Shown here one piece after another: positions 24,699 to 37,348 of a stretch of 64,000 nucleotides of DNA. The notes below the pieces were generated by a model. That model was not told the DNA's origin. It ran no database searches and saw only the letters and a list, made by a program, of their open reading frames with translations. The position numbers and the translations under genes are program-made. Positions within the stretch are counted from its first letter, which is position 1; the number at the start of each line of letters is the position of its first letter. This DNA is from Mangifera indica (Eukaryota > Streptophyta > Magnoliopsida > Sapindales > Anacardiaceae). The stretch covers positions 62,001-126,000 of the forward strand of contig NW_025401142.1 of assembly GCF_011075055.1 (NCBI RefSeq), given 5' to 3'.

Positions 24699-27062
24699 AT
24701 GGCTTCTTTACAAGCAATGTGCTTGTTATTACTCTGTCTATTTTCTCTGCACATTCAAGCTCCACCAGAAAGCTCGAATTTTATAATGCCAGGATCTGTT
24801 CTTTACCCCAATACTAAGAACAGATCATGGTCTTCACCATCCCGCCTTTTTGAATTTGGTTTCTATCAAGAAGGCAATGGATTTTCAGTTGGTATTTGGC
24901 TGAACAGTCAACCCAATATTACAGTTGTCTGGACAGCTGATCGGGATGAACCACCGGTCTCCTTGAATTCTAGTATTCACTTCACCAAGGATGGCCTACT
25001 GCTTCAAACTGGCCCAGGCGAAAAGAAACTTGCGGCTGAATTGGATTCTCCAGCTGTTTCAGCTTCTATGCTAGATTCTGGTAAATTTATAATCCGCGGC
25101 AACAAATCCAATGTCATCTGGGAAAGCTTCGACCAACCGACTGACACCATATTAGGGGGCCAAAGCATGTACTCCCAACTGACGTCAAGTAAATCAACAT
25201 TTGATCACTCCTCAGGACAGTTTGGCCTCAGAATAACCCAGAATGGAGAACTTGTTTCCTATCCTGTAAACCATACCGATGGAGCTACGGAATTTTATTG
25301 GAAAATTACTGGACTTGACTACGACGCAGAATTATTTCTCAGTACTCGTGGTGTTTTAAAGTTAATCAATGGTAACAAGACTCTGAAAATATTAGCCGGC
25401 AGCTCTTATTCCGACGATAACAAAACTGTAATTTACCGTGCAACACTTGATGCTGACGGGATCTTAAGGCTATACTCACATCACTTTGACATTAGTGGAG
25501 AACCTAATGTGAAGGTGGAGTGGTTTGCGTTAAAGAATCAATGTGAGGTGAAAGGCTCCTGCGGTTTTAATAGCTACTGTTATAGCAACAGTAGTGAAGC
25601 AGACTGTAAATGTTTCCCAGGGTTTGACTTCATCAACCCGAGGAAGAGATTCCTGGGCTGCTACAGAAATTTCACCGACGAAGAAGGCTGTAGAAGGAAG
25701 GAGCCAGAACTTTTTTACAATATTGCCGATATGGAGAATACAAAGTTGGGAGGTTTGCCTTATGCCAAGCAATCAATGAACAAGGAAGATTGCAACAAGT
25801 CTTGCTTGTACGATTGTCACTGTGGAGCTGCATTATATGTTAATGGAACTTGCAGTACATTCAAACTTCCACTGATGTATGGGATGAAGAGTCAGTCTGA
25901 TTCAGCTACTGTCTTTGTCAAGTGGAGTTCAGGCAACACCGGCCTCAGCATCCCACCTGATCAAATTATCTTGCAGGACGCTCTTCATGATAGAGTTAAG
26001 ACTGAAAGCAAAAGAAAACTTATTTCAATTCTTGCTGCAAGTTTGAGTTCCATCACATTCTTGTGTTTCATCATAGCAATTTCCAGTTTCTTTATGTACA
26101 AGCTCCGAGTTAAGAGATATAGAAAGCTTCAAGGAAATTCGAATTTAGATTCAACCCAAGAGTTCTCATTACAATCATTTTCTTATAATGAACTAGATAA
26201 GGCCACAGATGGGTTTAAGGACGAGTTGCTGAGAGATTGGTTTGGAGCAGTCTACAGAGGGTATATGTTTAATGGAAAGAAGAAGATTTCAGTAAAGCGG
26301 TTGGAAGATCCTACGGAAGAAGGAGAAAAGAAGTTCCGAGAAGAGATGGCTACAATTCGCCAAACGCATCACAGAAACTTGGTTCGTTTGCTTGGATTTT
26401 GTTTGGATGGCTCCAGGAAGGCTCTTGTTTACGAAGATATGGGGAAGGGTTCTCTTGCAGATTTCATATTTAATGAAGAAAAACGCCCTCACTGGAGAGA
26501 AAGAGTGAAAATTGCTTTAGATGTGGCGAGAGGAATCCATTATCTCCATGAAGAGTGTGAGTTCCCAATAATTCACCGTGACATTAATTCCAAAACTATT
26601 CTCGTGGATGAGTCTTGGACTGCTAAGATTTCTAATTTCAGCTTAGCTAGACGTTTAATGCCGAATCAAAGGGAAATGCTTGCCGGGTTCAAAGGCACCC
26701 AAGGCTACACGGCACCTGAATGGCAAAAGAATGGGCCAATAACAGTGAAATCAGATGTTTATAGCTTCGGAGTCGTGCTGTTGGAGATTATATGTTGTAG
26801 AAGCAATATTAAAGTGAATGTTTCTACACCAGATGAAGTTCTTCTTTCTACTTGGGTCTATAACTGCTTTGTTTCCAGAGAGTTAAAGAAGCTTGTAACG
26901 GAGGAAGAAGTTGACATGAAAATGCTGGAAAGGATGGTGAAGGTTGGATTGTTGTGTACTAAAGATGACCCAAATCTGCGTCCTTCTATGAAAAATGTGA
27001 TATTGATGTTAGAAGGAACTATGGACATTCCAGTCCATCCATGTCCAACTCTTCTTGTTTGA
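24699..27062 (+). CDS. G-type lectin S-receptor-like kinase, intact ORF, predicted pseudokinase
   Basis: Single-exon 787-aa membrane protein of the LECRK/RLK1 group, normal family length. Signal peptide about 1-21; bulb-type lectin about 30-150 (LFEFGFYQEGNGFSVGIW); second lectin-like and S-locus/EGF-like Cys-rich region about 240-322; PAN-like Cys-rich region about 330-410; transmembrane helix about 441-468; kinase about 506-775. N-glycosylation sequons are frequent outside the membrane. Kinase motifs: Lys533 (ISVKRLE), HRD at 626-628 and APE at 672-674 are present. However, the P-loop reads LLRDWFG (two glycines lost), the catalytic loop reads HRDINSKT (Lys and Asn replaced by Asn630 and Thr633), and DFG reads NFS (646-648). 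The metal-binding Asp and Asn are therefore absent. Likely role, by inference: cell-surface sensing or scaffolding with another kinase. The only unbroken member of the cluster here. The start is the first ATG that gives a signal peptide. Confidence 0.95.
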   Translation: MASLQAMCLLLLCLFSLHIQAPPESSNFIMPGSVLYPNTKNRSWSSPSRLFEFGFYQEGNGFSVGIWLNSQPNITVVWTADRDEPPVSLNSSIHFTKDGLLLQTGPGEKKLAAELDSPAVSASMLDSGKFIIRGNKSNVIWESFDQPTDTILGGQSMYSQLTSSKSTFDHSSGQFGLRITQNGELVSYPVNHTDGATEFYWKITGLDYDAELFLSTRGVLKLINGNKTLKILAGSSYSDDNKTVIYRATLDADGILRLYSHHFDISGEPNVKVEWFALKNQCEVKGSCGFNSYCYSNSSEADCKCFPGFDFINPRKRFLGCYRNFTDEEGCRRKEPELFYNIADMENTKLGGLPYAKQSMNKEDCNKSCLYDCHCGAALYVNGTCSTFKLPLMYGMKSQSDSATVFVKWSSGNTGLSIPPDQIILQDALHDRVKTESKRKLISILAASLSSITFLCFIIAISSFFMYKLRVKRYRKLQGNSNLDSTQEFSLQSFSYNELDKATDGFKDELLRDWFGAVYRGYMFNGKKKISVKRLEDPTEEGEKKFREEMATIRQTHHRNLVRLLGFCLDGSRKALVYEDMGKGSLADFIFNEEKRPHWRERVKIALDVARGIHYLHEECEFPIIHRDINSKTILVDESWTAKISNFSLARRLMPNQREMLAGFKGTQGYTAPEWQKNGPITVKSDVYSFGVVLLEIICCRSNIKVNVSTPDEVLLSTWVYNCFVSRELKKLVTEEEVDMKMLERMVKVGLLCTKDDPNLRPSMKNVILMLEGTMDIPVHPCPTLLV

Positions 27063-28014
27063 AGGAACTATAGCCTTTAGGTATGTTCATTTTTTAAGTT
27101 TCTAGTTTTCTGGATTTGGTTTCGTCTACAGAATATGTGAAACATGTTATTATTCAAGTTATTGAGTATTTGTGGCTAGAATGCTTTGTGTTACTATAAC
27201 TATACCCGTTATATATGAGCAAGATCCATTTCTTGTGTAAGCTTTTATGTCAAGCTCTACCTCGATTTTTTGTACTTGTGCCCCTTGGACATTGTTATGT
27301 GATATTGTTCACATTAACATGTTTTCTGACAATATTTTAAGATTAACTTGGACTAGACACAATTCATTCACTTTGACTTTTCTTTTTATATGAAGTTTCA
27401 TTTTCATAAGTTAAGCTATGTCAAAGATGTATCTAGTTATTGTTCATGTAACTTATCACTTTATTGGGTGTTACTTCATGATTTTGATAAAAAAGTATTA
27501 ACTGTATAACAATTACCCCTTAGTTTCTAGAGTGTGAGCAGAGCTTCAGAAACTCTTCACCTTCTTGCATGGATAGATAACACATAGAGAGTCAAGATCT
27601 TTGTGATTTATCATAATAGTGATATTTTAGCTAGTGCTATTAATGTTTCAAATGTTCTGTGTTGTGTGCTCAAAATTCTTGTTGGACATGTTTTGTTTGC
27701 ATAGTAAGATTGTTGACACATGTTTTAGGGTTGATTTGGACAACTAAGATGTCTTCTCCTTCTATCTTAGTTTGGCTATAAGAGGAGATGATACACTTAA
27801 ATTTCTTTTATCTTGGAAGTTCTTAAAACTTGTAGAGTTTTTTAGTTCATTTTGATTCGTTGTAGTTTGTTTTTACCCTTTAATAGGAGAGTTGTCTACA
27901 CCAATTATCATAACGGTGAGTTATCTTACCCTAATACATTTATGTCGTATAGCCTTCTAGATTGTGTTATTAATTTATCCTTTGTCTTTCATTTTATTCA
28001 TGCATATATAAAAT
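27063..28014. other. Downstream region of the intact kinase
   Basis: 3' flank with no recognised gene. No repeat or MITE identified. Confidence 0.4.
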
Positions 28015-28363
28015 AGACTGACCACCTAATATGGTATTGGTTGGACTATCTAAGCTTTCCCAAATGACCTGAGATTCATTGTCATAGATGATAAAGTTAC
28101 CAAAATGCTGAAGCAGGCTCAGATAATGGAGCAGTGGTTTTCTCACCACTTTGAGGTGTTTGGAGAAGCATACCAAGTTTGGTGGGTTCAATAAAAGGAT
28201 TAAAGGGGATTGGCAGGTCCATCTTGATTTGTGGTCCACACAACCGCCAAATTCCCATTGTAAATTCATTACCTTGTTGGTAGAAACCAAATACAAAATA
28301 ACCCGATGCCAAGTGCCAAGAATTGTTAATATTGTTGGGGATGAATGTTAGGTAGCTCTGTCT
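28015..28363 (-). pseudogene. Antisense fragment of a G-type lectin kinase (lectin domain only)
   Basis: On the minus strand the sequence encodes bulb-type lectin pieces: NNSWHLASGYFVFGFYQQG and MGIW, then LGMLLQTPQSGEK, then after a frameshift GNFIIYDNESQVIWES and TNTILGGQS. These correspond to about residues 40-157 of the intact kinase at 24699-27062. No signal peptide, EGF, transmembrane or kinase sequence is attached. It is the only member of the cluster on this strand, so it probably arose by rearrangement. Confidence 0.85.
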
Positions 28364-29309
28364 CACTACTAAATACGATCTTCCACCAAATTCGAGTGTC
28401 AAAATCCTCTTTTGGGGCTTAGTTTTCCAGTGACAAGGGTCTCTCCACAACTAACTATATTTTTCTTCTTTGTTGCCCTTCTTTCCTTTCCTTTTTCATA
28501 CAAATTTTTGCCTCTCTTCACACATTTTCTGCCTTTTCCCTAAAGCTAGCCACGTGTTCTTTCCTCCCTTGGATTGCTACATCTTTTCACAATATACCAA
28601 AGTTGTAACATTGCCCTGCATAACGAGAGCCACCTTGACCTCAAAGCGGAAAAGAGTGAGTTACGCATTAATTACATCAAAAGGATAACACTTTTTCACG
28701 CTCTTTACAATTTTGGTTACATCATTACAGATTAACTCAAATGGTGGTGAGATTAACCCAAATGGCAGTGGCAAAGTGGTGAGATTTATTAGATATTTTG
28801 GTGGTATGAAAGAGGTAAAGGACGTAAATGTGTTACAGATTAACTCGAATGGGCATGTGAGTGTCAAACGGATTGGGGCTTGGGTTAAGTGCAATTGGAT
28901 ATTGTTAGGGTTTAATAAAATTAAGTTGGAGTTTGCGTAGGTAATAGAGTGTGGGTTGTAATGGAAGATGGTGGTTGGGCTTAGAAGTGGGTTTTGGTTG
29001 GTAGGGCTTGGAAGTGTGGGTTGTATAATGGTTTGGGCTCGAGAGGTGAGTGTAATTTGGGTCGGGTTGAATTAATTAAGTTTGGTTTGGTAAATGCTCG
29101 GGCTGGTCTTTAGATTAACTTAATTGGGTTTTGGGTCAGATCTTGGGTTTGGGTAATTAGTCTGCATACTCATGAGAAAAAGTTTGCTTTTGAGATATAA
29201 CTAGAACACGGAAAAAGGTTTACAGACCTATACAAACATGAATACGGTGAAAGGGTCTGTAGACTAATATGAATATAAATAAAAAAAAGTCTGCATACTT
29301 ATGATGAAT
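28364..29309. other. Spacer with short direct repeats
   Basis: No gene recognised. ACAGATTAACTC is present twice (28727 and 28836), and GTCTGCATACT occurs at about 29160 and 29289. The stretch 28950-29160 is G/T-rich (repeated GGGTTGG and TTGGGT motifs). Open frames here have no family features. Confidence 0.35.
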
Positions 29310-31670
29310 ACAGATATACGTTGCTGGAATCCGGTTTTCTTTTTGGGAGTTAGTAAATTTTGGTACTTCATAGAAAGGGAAATGTTCTTAGGCCAACTTT
29401 TGTGTGGCTTTCAACAATACACTCTAGTTTGAATGGCTGTTACTATGCAATGGTTGAGAGAGACGTTTCAAATAGCTGCAGACCAAGCTTCTGCAATAAT
29501 GACGGAAGGAAAATTAGATTCTTAATCCAGAATTTTATTAAGTTTAAAAATTTTACATGGAGCTTGCATCAGATTCTCTAAACAAAATATGAAAAGAGAT
29601 TACTCCCAACAGGATGAACGTGAAATTAACTTCAATGATAGAACGAAAGGGTAAAAGACTACAACGATGTTAACAAGGAAAAGCTTTTACAACACAATTA
29701 TAAACATTAATTTAGACAATGTTAAGGTGCATACAGTAGAACTAAAATCTACTATCACCTACAGATTTTACATCAAATGTTCTTATGAATGTGGTTAGTT
29801 TAGGTTAATTCTCTTGCCTACTTGTCCTTATTTTTTTTTGGGTAAGTGCCAACTTGTCCAATCATGCTTTCAGGATATGTAAACTGAAATTTTTGGATTG
29901 GACCAACAAGAAGGGAAATTGTCGTTTTGAGTTTTGTTAGTGGAAGCTTGTGCGGATAGAGTTGACTCGTCCAATTTCGCCTTGGCTTTGCCTGTTTTCG
30001 CTGGCGCCATATCTGTATCTCGAGTTTGGCAACAGGGAATGTTTAGCGCGATGAGTGTTCAACGTTGAGCAATTGAGGTAGCCGTGATGAGTGTTACTTG
30101 ATTACTCCCCAACAGTCATGAAGTTGTTTATAGTTATTTTAGTATTTATTAAATATTACCCTAATTTTATTCTATTCTTTCCGTAACTATTCAACTTTCA
30201 ATTCGCAAATCAAAGTAATATAATCTCTCTTAATTCTTAATTTTTTTCCTTTTATTTTAATTTTTTAATTTATTCAATTATGTTTCTTTTCTCAAATTCA
30301 TTTCAAAATGGATTATAATTCAAAAGAATTTAATTATTTTTAATGATTTTGACAATGAAGAAAATCAATATTTAGATGAAAAATCACATCCATAGCTTAA
30401 TATGTGCAAGTTCAAGTGGCATTAGGTATCTTCGTAAACATATCATGAGCATTAAAAAAAATGTTACAACATTTAAAAGGCAACAACGAATTTCATTCAT
30501 ATTGTAGTGACATATAAATCTACCTTTCGATGATAAATTATTTTATATTAAATGTGTGTTATATAATAAATTTAATTGCATAAGATAAAATAAAATTAAT
30601 AGAAGATGAAATAGGAGCAAAGAAAATTAAAAATTGATGTTAAAACTTCTTAGACTCATTATATTTAATGTTAAAATCCTTTAAAGGTTATGAAAATGTT
30701 GTTACTCAATATTTTAATATACAACTAAAAATCCTGAGATGCTTTTATTTTTTACTTAATATGTTTGAAAAGTTGAATTTGATGTAAGGAATATTTTAAA
30801 ACCTTTAGGGGTATTTGGTTTGGAGAATATTTTATTACCAAAATTAGAAAACTACCTTAAAGATAAATTACTTTAGTGATTATTGGGTATAAATTATTAC
30901 TGTATTTGATAAAATTTGATAAAAATAGGTAGGTATAAATAATTATTATGTTTGGTTAGAGATAATAAAAGAATACTGATATATTATTTTATTTAAATAC
31001 CTTTAAGTATAATTATTCTAAAATATTTTTTATATTATTTGTTAGATTAATTAAAAATAAAATTATTTTTGCTCTAAAAAATTTAATAAATAATGATAGT
31101 TATAATAAAATTAAGATTACTTTAACAATCTTTTAATACCTAAGATAAAAATGATGATCAAATTATCTTATATATTACTTGTCACATCACCATTAGTAAT
31201 AAAAAGTTATCAGAATATTTTATTACTTATAAATTAAACAAAGTAATGTAAGTAATGTAAGTGAGTGTGTATTAGATGATACAACATCAAATTTACATTC
31301 AAGTATTTTTTAAAATATTATATACATGAAAGATTAAAGCACTGTAGATTTCAAGCTACAAAATCGTGTTGTTAAAATTATATTTGAAGATTTTAAAAAT
31401 TTAGATATAGTTTAAAGTAAAAATATATGATACTTGTAAATTATATTACATATAATTTTATTTTTTCATCTATGATTTTCTTTATTTTATTGTTTTAATT
31501 TTCTTTTATTATATAACTATGATTTTTTTTTTCTTCCATGAGTAAGAGATTTAACTAAAAAAATTATGAATTGTAATAATTTTACAAAAAATTAAAAAAA
31601 TAAAAAGTTTATTTATTGATGAACGAGCCCACAAAACATGAAGGCTAGCTTGCCAAAAAGTTCACAAAAG
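29310..31670. repeat. Segmental duplication copy B, left part
   Basis: Homologous to copy A (11588-14853 and 22738-23050), see landmarks there. It lacks the 11940-12600 and 12860-13215 stretches of copy A, which removes the DUF167 exons, and has an extra MITE at 30805-31255. Near 31390 it passes through the site where copy A carries the chromovirus, without an insertion. Confidence 0.8.
30805..31255. mobile_element. AT-rich MITE in copy B
   Basis: A block absent from the matching place in copy A (near 14720). The left end GGGGTATTTGGTTTGG and the inner right end containing AGAATATTTTATTAC are partly complementary. The right arm, reversed, matches the left part of 41155-41575 over more than 100 bases, so the two are inverted copies of one family. 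Ends approximate. Confidence 0.6.
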
Positions 31671-32789
31671 CACGCTTGTCATGTTATAAGTCATGCTTTG
31701 TGCCTTCCAAAAATGTAAGACAGACTTTAGCATAGGATGACGAGGTTTGTGGCACGATGAACTATACCAAATTTGAAACGGCCACACCTATCATTAGTTC
31801 TACTAAGTGAGATACTGAGATCCTCAAATATTAATTAGTAGTTGGAGATTTAAATTTAAAAGTTAAATTATTTTTTATTTTTATAAATTTAATGAATAAA
31901 TATAATTAGTTATTAAATAATATTTTCTTTAATTTGTTTGAATTTTTTAACTTAAAATAAAAATTATTATTATAAAAATTATATCCAATTCATTCAGTTC
32001 AATTTCTTTAAATAAAAATTATTGTTATACTTAAGTTTTTGTAACTGGTTAGTTGCTTAGTGAAAATTATTTTTTTTAAGTAAAAAATTTTAAACTCAAA
32101 TTTTATTTTAACCAAAAATCCTAAAAGGTTATTTAAAATTATAAAAAAATAAAATAAAAATTATCAAGGAGAAGACCAATAAAATTGTAAATATTGACTA
32201 TCAATATCCTCTGTTGATGTGAAAGTTTTTACTAGCTAAAATTAAACCAAACTTTGACAGATTTAGATATCAGAATAGGAAAAAACAAACACAAGAAAAT
32301 AAAAAGTGAGTTATTAACATGGTTTATTCAATAATAGTAAGAGCTTACGTTCATGGTGTTATTATTATTAAAACAATAACATAATTATATTATTGAAACA
32401 TTTAATTGATAAGAATATCTTTTTGTGTGTTTACTCTCTTTATCATTGTTAATAATTTATAGTATTGAAAGTTGGGGGTTTGATAGATGTTGTCATAATC
32501 CCACTATGGTAGGAGAGTAATTGCACAGAAAGTGATTCCAAGACAATATAAAACAATTATTTAATGTTAACTATATTACAATAGTCATGATAGATTTAGT
32601 CCCTATTCCTATTTGTGGTTTCTTGAGGAGGTCACATCTAGTTTAAAACGTCTTCATCAAGTTGTGGATTAAAATAATGTTTATTTGCTAGCTGTAGATC
32701 ACCTTAACAGTTCCTATTGTTATTTGCCCTAGTTGCAAGATGACTGACATAACACTCACACTTGTGAAACAATAAGTATGAATGTGTGT
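31671..32789. other. AT-rich insertion DNA left of the copia relic
   Basis: Not present in copy A. No coding region recognised; the sequence is about 75-80 percent A+T by eye. It may include the degraded 5' part of the copia element that begins to be readable at 32790. Confidence 0.35.
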
Positions 32790-33239
32790 GGACTTATAAG
32801 AACTCCATCAACTAGGGACAATTGACAACAAGCAATTTATATAGTTTGTGGATGAATTTACAAGAATGATTTGAGTTTACTTAATGCAAAGAAGTGAAGT
32901 TTTTAATCTGTCCAAGAAGTTCAAAACTCTTTTTGAAACCCATGGTGGTTGCAAGATAAAGGTTTTTAGGTTCGGTAGAGGTGAGGAGTATAATTCTTCT
33001 AAATTTGACAAAATTTTTGAAGATAGAGGTGTGGAACATCAACTTACAATTAGTTACTCTTCATGACAAAATGGAGTTTTAGAAAGAAAAAAAAAACAAT
33101 CATGGAAATGGCAAAGTGCACGTTGATAGAGAAGTATTAAAATTATAGGGTGAATTGTTTATATAATAGTTTATCTTTTGAATAGGTTGGCTAGTGGTGT
33201 AGTTATAAGGAAAGATTCTAACTAAAGCTTGGAGTGATA

Positions 33240-33418
33240 TAAAATAATAAAATTATAAAAACACACTTTTGAACATATAATTGGATATACAGAAGATGTA
33301 TTATCATGTGATTAAGTGATTTAAAATTAAAAATAAAATAATATATAATCACATAATGACACATCATATGTGTCCCTGATTTTGTATTAAAAAAGTGTAT
33401 ACACATAGCATTACTTGA
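33240..33418. mobile_element. Small AT-rich MITE inside the copia relic
   Basis: About 180 bp that separate two adjacent pieces of the copia integrase/pol region. Ends carry ACACACTTTTGAA and, reversed from the right, ATACACTTTTTTAAT, an imperfect inverted repeat. Similar sequence is seen at 7430-7565. Target duplication not resolved. Confidence 0.55.
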
Positions 33419-34208
33419 TAGAAAACCAGTTGGAAAACATCTAACAATTGTTGGATCCTTGAGTAATGTGCAAATTCCTACTAAAAATCAACACAAGTTC
33501 GAAGAAAATGTCGAAAAAAAATTTCTTAGCCATATCCCTTAAACCAAACACATCAAGTATTAAATCTCAAAACACAAAAAATTGTGACTAATAGAGTTGT
33601 TAAGTTTGATGAGAATGCACAATGGAATTGGGAAGAATTAAAAGATGGAGAAAAAGTCTACTTTAGCTATTCATCTTATTGAAGTTTTTGATTCAAATGA
33701 AGCACAGGAGGTGGAGTTGTATGATAATTACGAAACCCATCTTTAGAATCTCTAGTTAGAATTATCAAATCATCGCAAGATGTTAATAAGAGATGCAACT
33801 TTGTTGCCATGGGGCTTATTATCAAATCATTCCAAATATAAAGAATGAAATGTCACTATTCAAGAGGGGATGCTTATTATCAAGATATATAAAACTTGGG
33901 AGCTATTTAAAAGACTTTAAGATATGAAAGTTATTGGGAGGAAATGGATATATCGAATTTGAAAAATCCTAAATGGCTAATAATCCTAGAAGAGAGGTGA
34001 ATAAAATTATTTAAAACTTTTCAACTAAATAAAAATTCTTGAACAATTTTTTTCCAATCAATCATAATTTCATAAACAATTAAGAACAAACTATATTTAG
34101 GAACTCATCAAAACATGCAACACATATCTAAGCATAAAATAAAAAGAGTAAGGATAAGAAGTGTTTAATAATTTATAATGGTTCAAAGTTTTCTCTTCCA
34201 AGCCTCTT

Positions 34209-35344
34209 ACTTCTATTTCTTTAAGTAATCTACTTGAAGTTTCACTAATAAAGAATCTCCTCTATATAATAGTTCTTTGGGATTTTGCCCACGTTCACTA
34301 TTTAATTCAGGATTATGTCCAACTCAATAGTTATACGAGATTTTGCCTAAGTGTTTGAATATGAAAAATAATGTTTATGAATGTCTCTACAAGATTGATA
34401 CAAGAAAATGAGCATAAACGTATCCCTTAGGAATTTTGAGTTATGAGCTTGTGTGAGAGGCATTGGAGAAGAAAAAAGTATAAGCTTTTTACATTCCCTA
34501 TTAAAGAGTCTTCAATTTATAGTCTTGGATGACTTGAATAGCTTAAGTGAACATTGGTTGGGATAATGTATCCGTTGAGCTTCAATAATGATGTTTTGGC
34601 CTTAAAAACATGATGAGACGGGCATCCTATTTTAAGGGACGGGTGTCCTCTTACACATTATGACTTTGTTAGTTTCAAAATAATTATCCAACGGTTAAAT
34701 TCTTGAGATATACCACTATAGGGATGGGCGTCCTTTTTTGCACCTTTAGAATTCAATTATAGAATGCTTTAGACATACTTCTATTTCTTTAAGTAATCTA
34801 CTTGAAGTTTCACTAATAAAGAATCTCCTCTATATAATAGTTCTTTGGGATTTTGCCCACGTTCACTATTTAATTCAGGATTATGTCCAACTCAATAGTT
34901 ATACGAGATTTTGCCTAAGTGTTTGAATATGAAAAATAATGTTTATGAATGTCTCTACAAGATTGATACAAGAAAATGAGCATAAACGTATCCCTTAGGA
35001 ATTTTGAGTTATGAGCTTGTGTGAGAGGCATTGGAGAAGAAAAAAGTATAAGCTTTTTACATTCCCTATTAAAGAGTCTTCAATTTATAGTCTTGGATGA
35101 CTTGAATAGCTCAAGTGAACATTGGTTGGGATAATGTATCCGTTGAGCTTCAATAATGATGTTTTGGCCTTAAAAACATGATGAGACGGGCATCCTATTT
35201 TAAGGGACGGGTGTCCTCTTACACATTATGACTTTGTTAGTTTCAAAATAATTATCCAACGGTTAAATTCTTGAGATATACCACTATAGGGATGGGCGTC
35301 CTTTTTTGCACCTTTAGAATTCAATTATAGAATGCTTTAGACAT
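34209..35344. repeat. 568-bp tandem duplication inside one LTR
   Basis: Units 34209-34776 and 34777-35344 follow each other head to tail. By eye they differ at about one base (AGCTTAAG against AGCTCAAG). The matching part of the other LTR (about 39230-39845) is single copy and far more diverged. Confidence 0.93.
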
Positions 35345-35652
35345 AAAGGGATCGATAATAGGCATCCTAGATTGAGGAATAGGCTTCCCAAGCAAGAGGA
35401 TGAGTGTCCTTGTTCGTTTGACAAAAATTCTTGAAAGTCCCAAACTTGTAAGGACAAGTATGAGACTAGTAAAGGAATGGTTGTCCTACATTTGGGGATA
35501 GAAGTCCCATGTCTGAAAAGTTAAAAACATAAATTTCGTCCATCTTTCGATCATAAAAATTTTATGTCATAAACTTAATTAACTTAATAAAAATATAAAT
35601 TAACAACTTTAAATTTAGTTTTGGCATAATCAAAATACATAGGGATCCAATA

Positions 35653-37348
35653 ATCTTTGATTGATGACAAAACTTAAGTTTAGGTATTAAAAAAGCAATT
35701 TAAAGAGTTTGAAAAACTTTAAAAAGAATTTAGAACTCCTCTTCACTTGAAAAGCTCCCAATTACTTCAATAGAGGAAAGATAAATCAAAGCACAATTAC
35801 TTTAATAGACATCTCCTTTTTTTTTTCATTTTCATTTTATAAACCTATTTAAATTTTTTAAACTTAACCAATTTCTCCCCCTTTTGGTCATAAATCAAAA
35901 ACAATAATAGAGGAAAGATAAATTAGAGCACAAATTTCTTTTGATTTCCAATTAAAGGCTAAAACAGTACCAATTTAAAAATTTTCTCCCCCTTAGTCAA
36001 TGTCTATATGCTCCCCCTTACTTTAACAAAAATATTTACCAAACTTTGGTGTTAAAACAAGTTTATATGATAAGATTTTGAAAAAATTTTGGTTCCCCTA
36101 TATTTTTTTATAAAACCCTTTTTCAACAAAAAAATACACTTCAATATATGCATTTATATCATCCATACTTCTTTCCAACCCCAAGCTACAATTCACCTGA
36201 AGAAATGACCTCAATACCAATATTAATAAGGCATTAAACCAATCTTCATCTTCATTCAACCTTAGAACTATTTATCAAACATTCAATCTAAAAGAATATC
36301 ATATATCCAAAAACTATTTAGTCAATCATCATCAATAAATATATCTTCTCAAGTCAATAAAATTCAAAGTATATAATTTAAACTCAAAACATCATTAACA
36401 TAATCAATAAAAATATTCAAGGAAAATATCAAAAGCATTTTCAATATGTTAGAAGCTATGTTAACTAGGTATCTGTACAAATTTTCAAAATTGATACCTA
36501 GATATTGATATTATCCACAACTATGAACAATGATAATTAACTACATAAGATGAGAATAAGTTTGAGTAACAAAAAGAACATGTCCCTTATAGAGTCATGA
36601 TATGCAAAAACTTAAATTTGAGAAATCATTAGTATTTTGTATAAAATGATTGGCTAAAAAATTATGAATAAACATTTATGTAAAGAGACACATGAGTTTT
36701 CAAGAATTTTGAAGTTAAAACCATGCAATGAGACAAATGAATTTTGTATCAAATCAAAACACCTCAATATACAAATCTTGGATATCTTAATCCACTTTGA
36801 GGAGAATTTATGTAAATCAAGTCATGATCAATTTTGAATACAAGTTCACATTGATTTGACTTGATTTTGTAACTAGCATTAAAACATTTAGATGTTCAAA
36901 CTTATATCAAATGTTACAAAGATACCCTTTAAAAAATATATTTATATCATCACATATTTACCAAAATACACATGAAATCATTTAATTAATTCAAATGCAT
37001 TATTTAAATGTTATCATCATCACATTAATGAGGATTTAACCAAAAATATATTAAGGAATATATATTCAAACAACCAACCAATAATCAAATTCAAATTATA
37101 TGGTTATTGAATTTAAAGGAGAGTTTAGATACTTGATATCCCAAGCTTTTAATTTGAAGAAATTTAAACTTTCAATGTACCCTGGTGCTCTCATCTTCAT
37201 TATTCGAATATGTGTCTTGCATAGCCATTCATTTTGCACCATTTGATTCAAATGCTATAAGACACTCCTACAAAGGAATTCAAGACATCTTTGGTACTCA
37301 AATGGTTTTGGGTCCATCAAGGTTAGTCTTCAATGTCCCTTTAGGAAT
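35653..37348. other. Internal non-coding part of the Sire-like element
   Basis: AT-rich sequence between gag and the 3' LTR with three CTCCCCCTT tracts (35873, 35988, 36010). No pol homology was recognised, so the polyprotein has been removed by deletion or is decayed beyond recognition. Confidence 0.5.
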
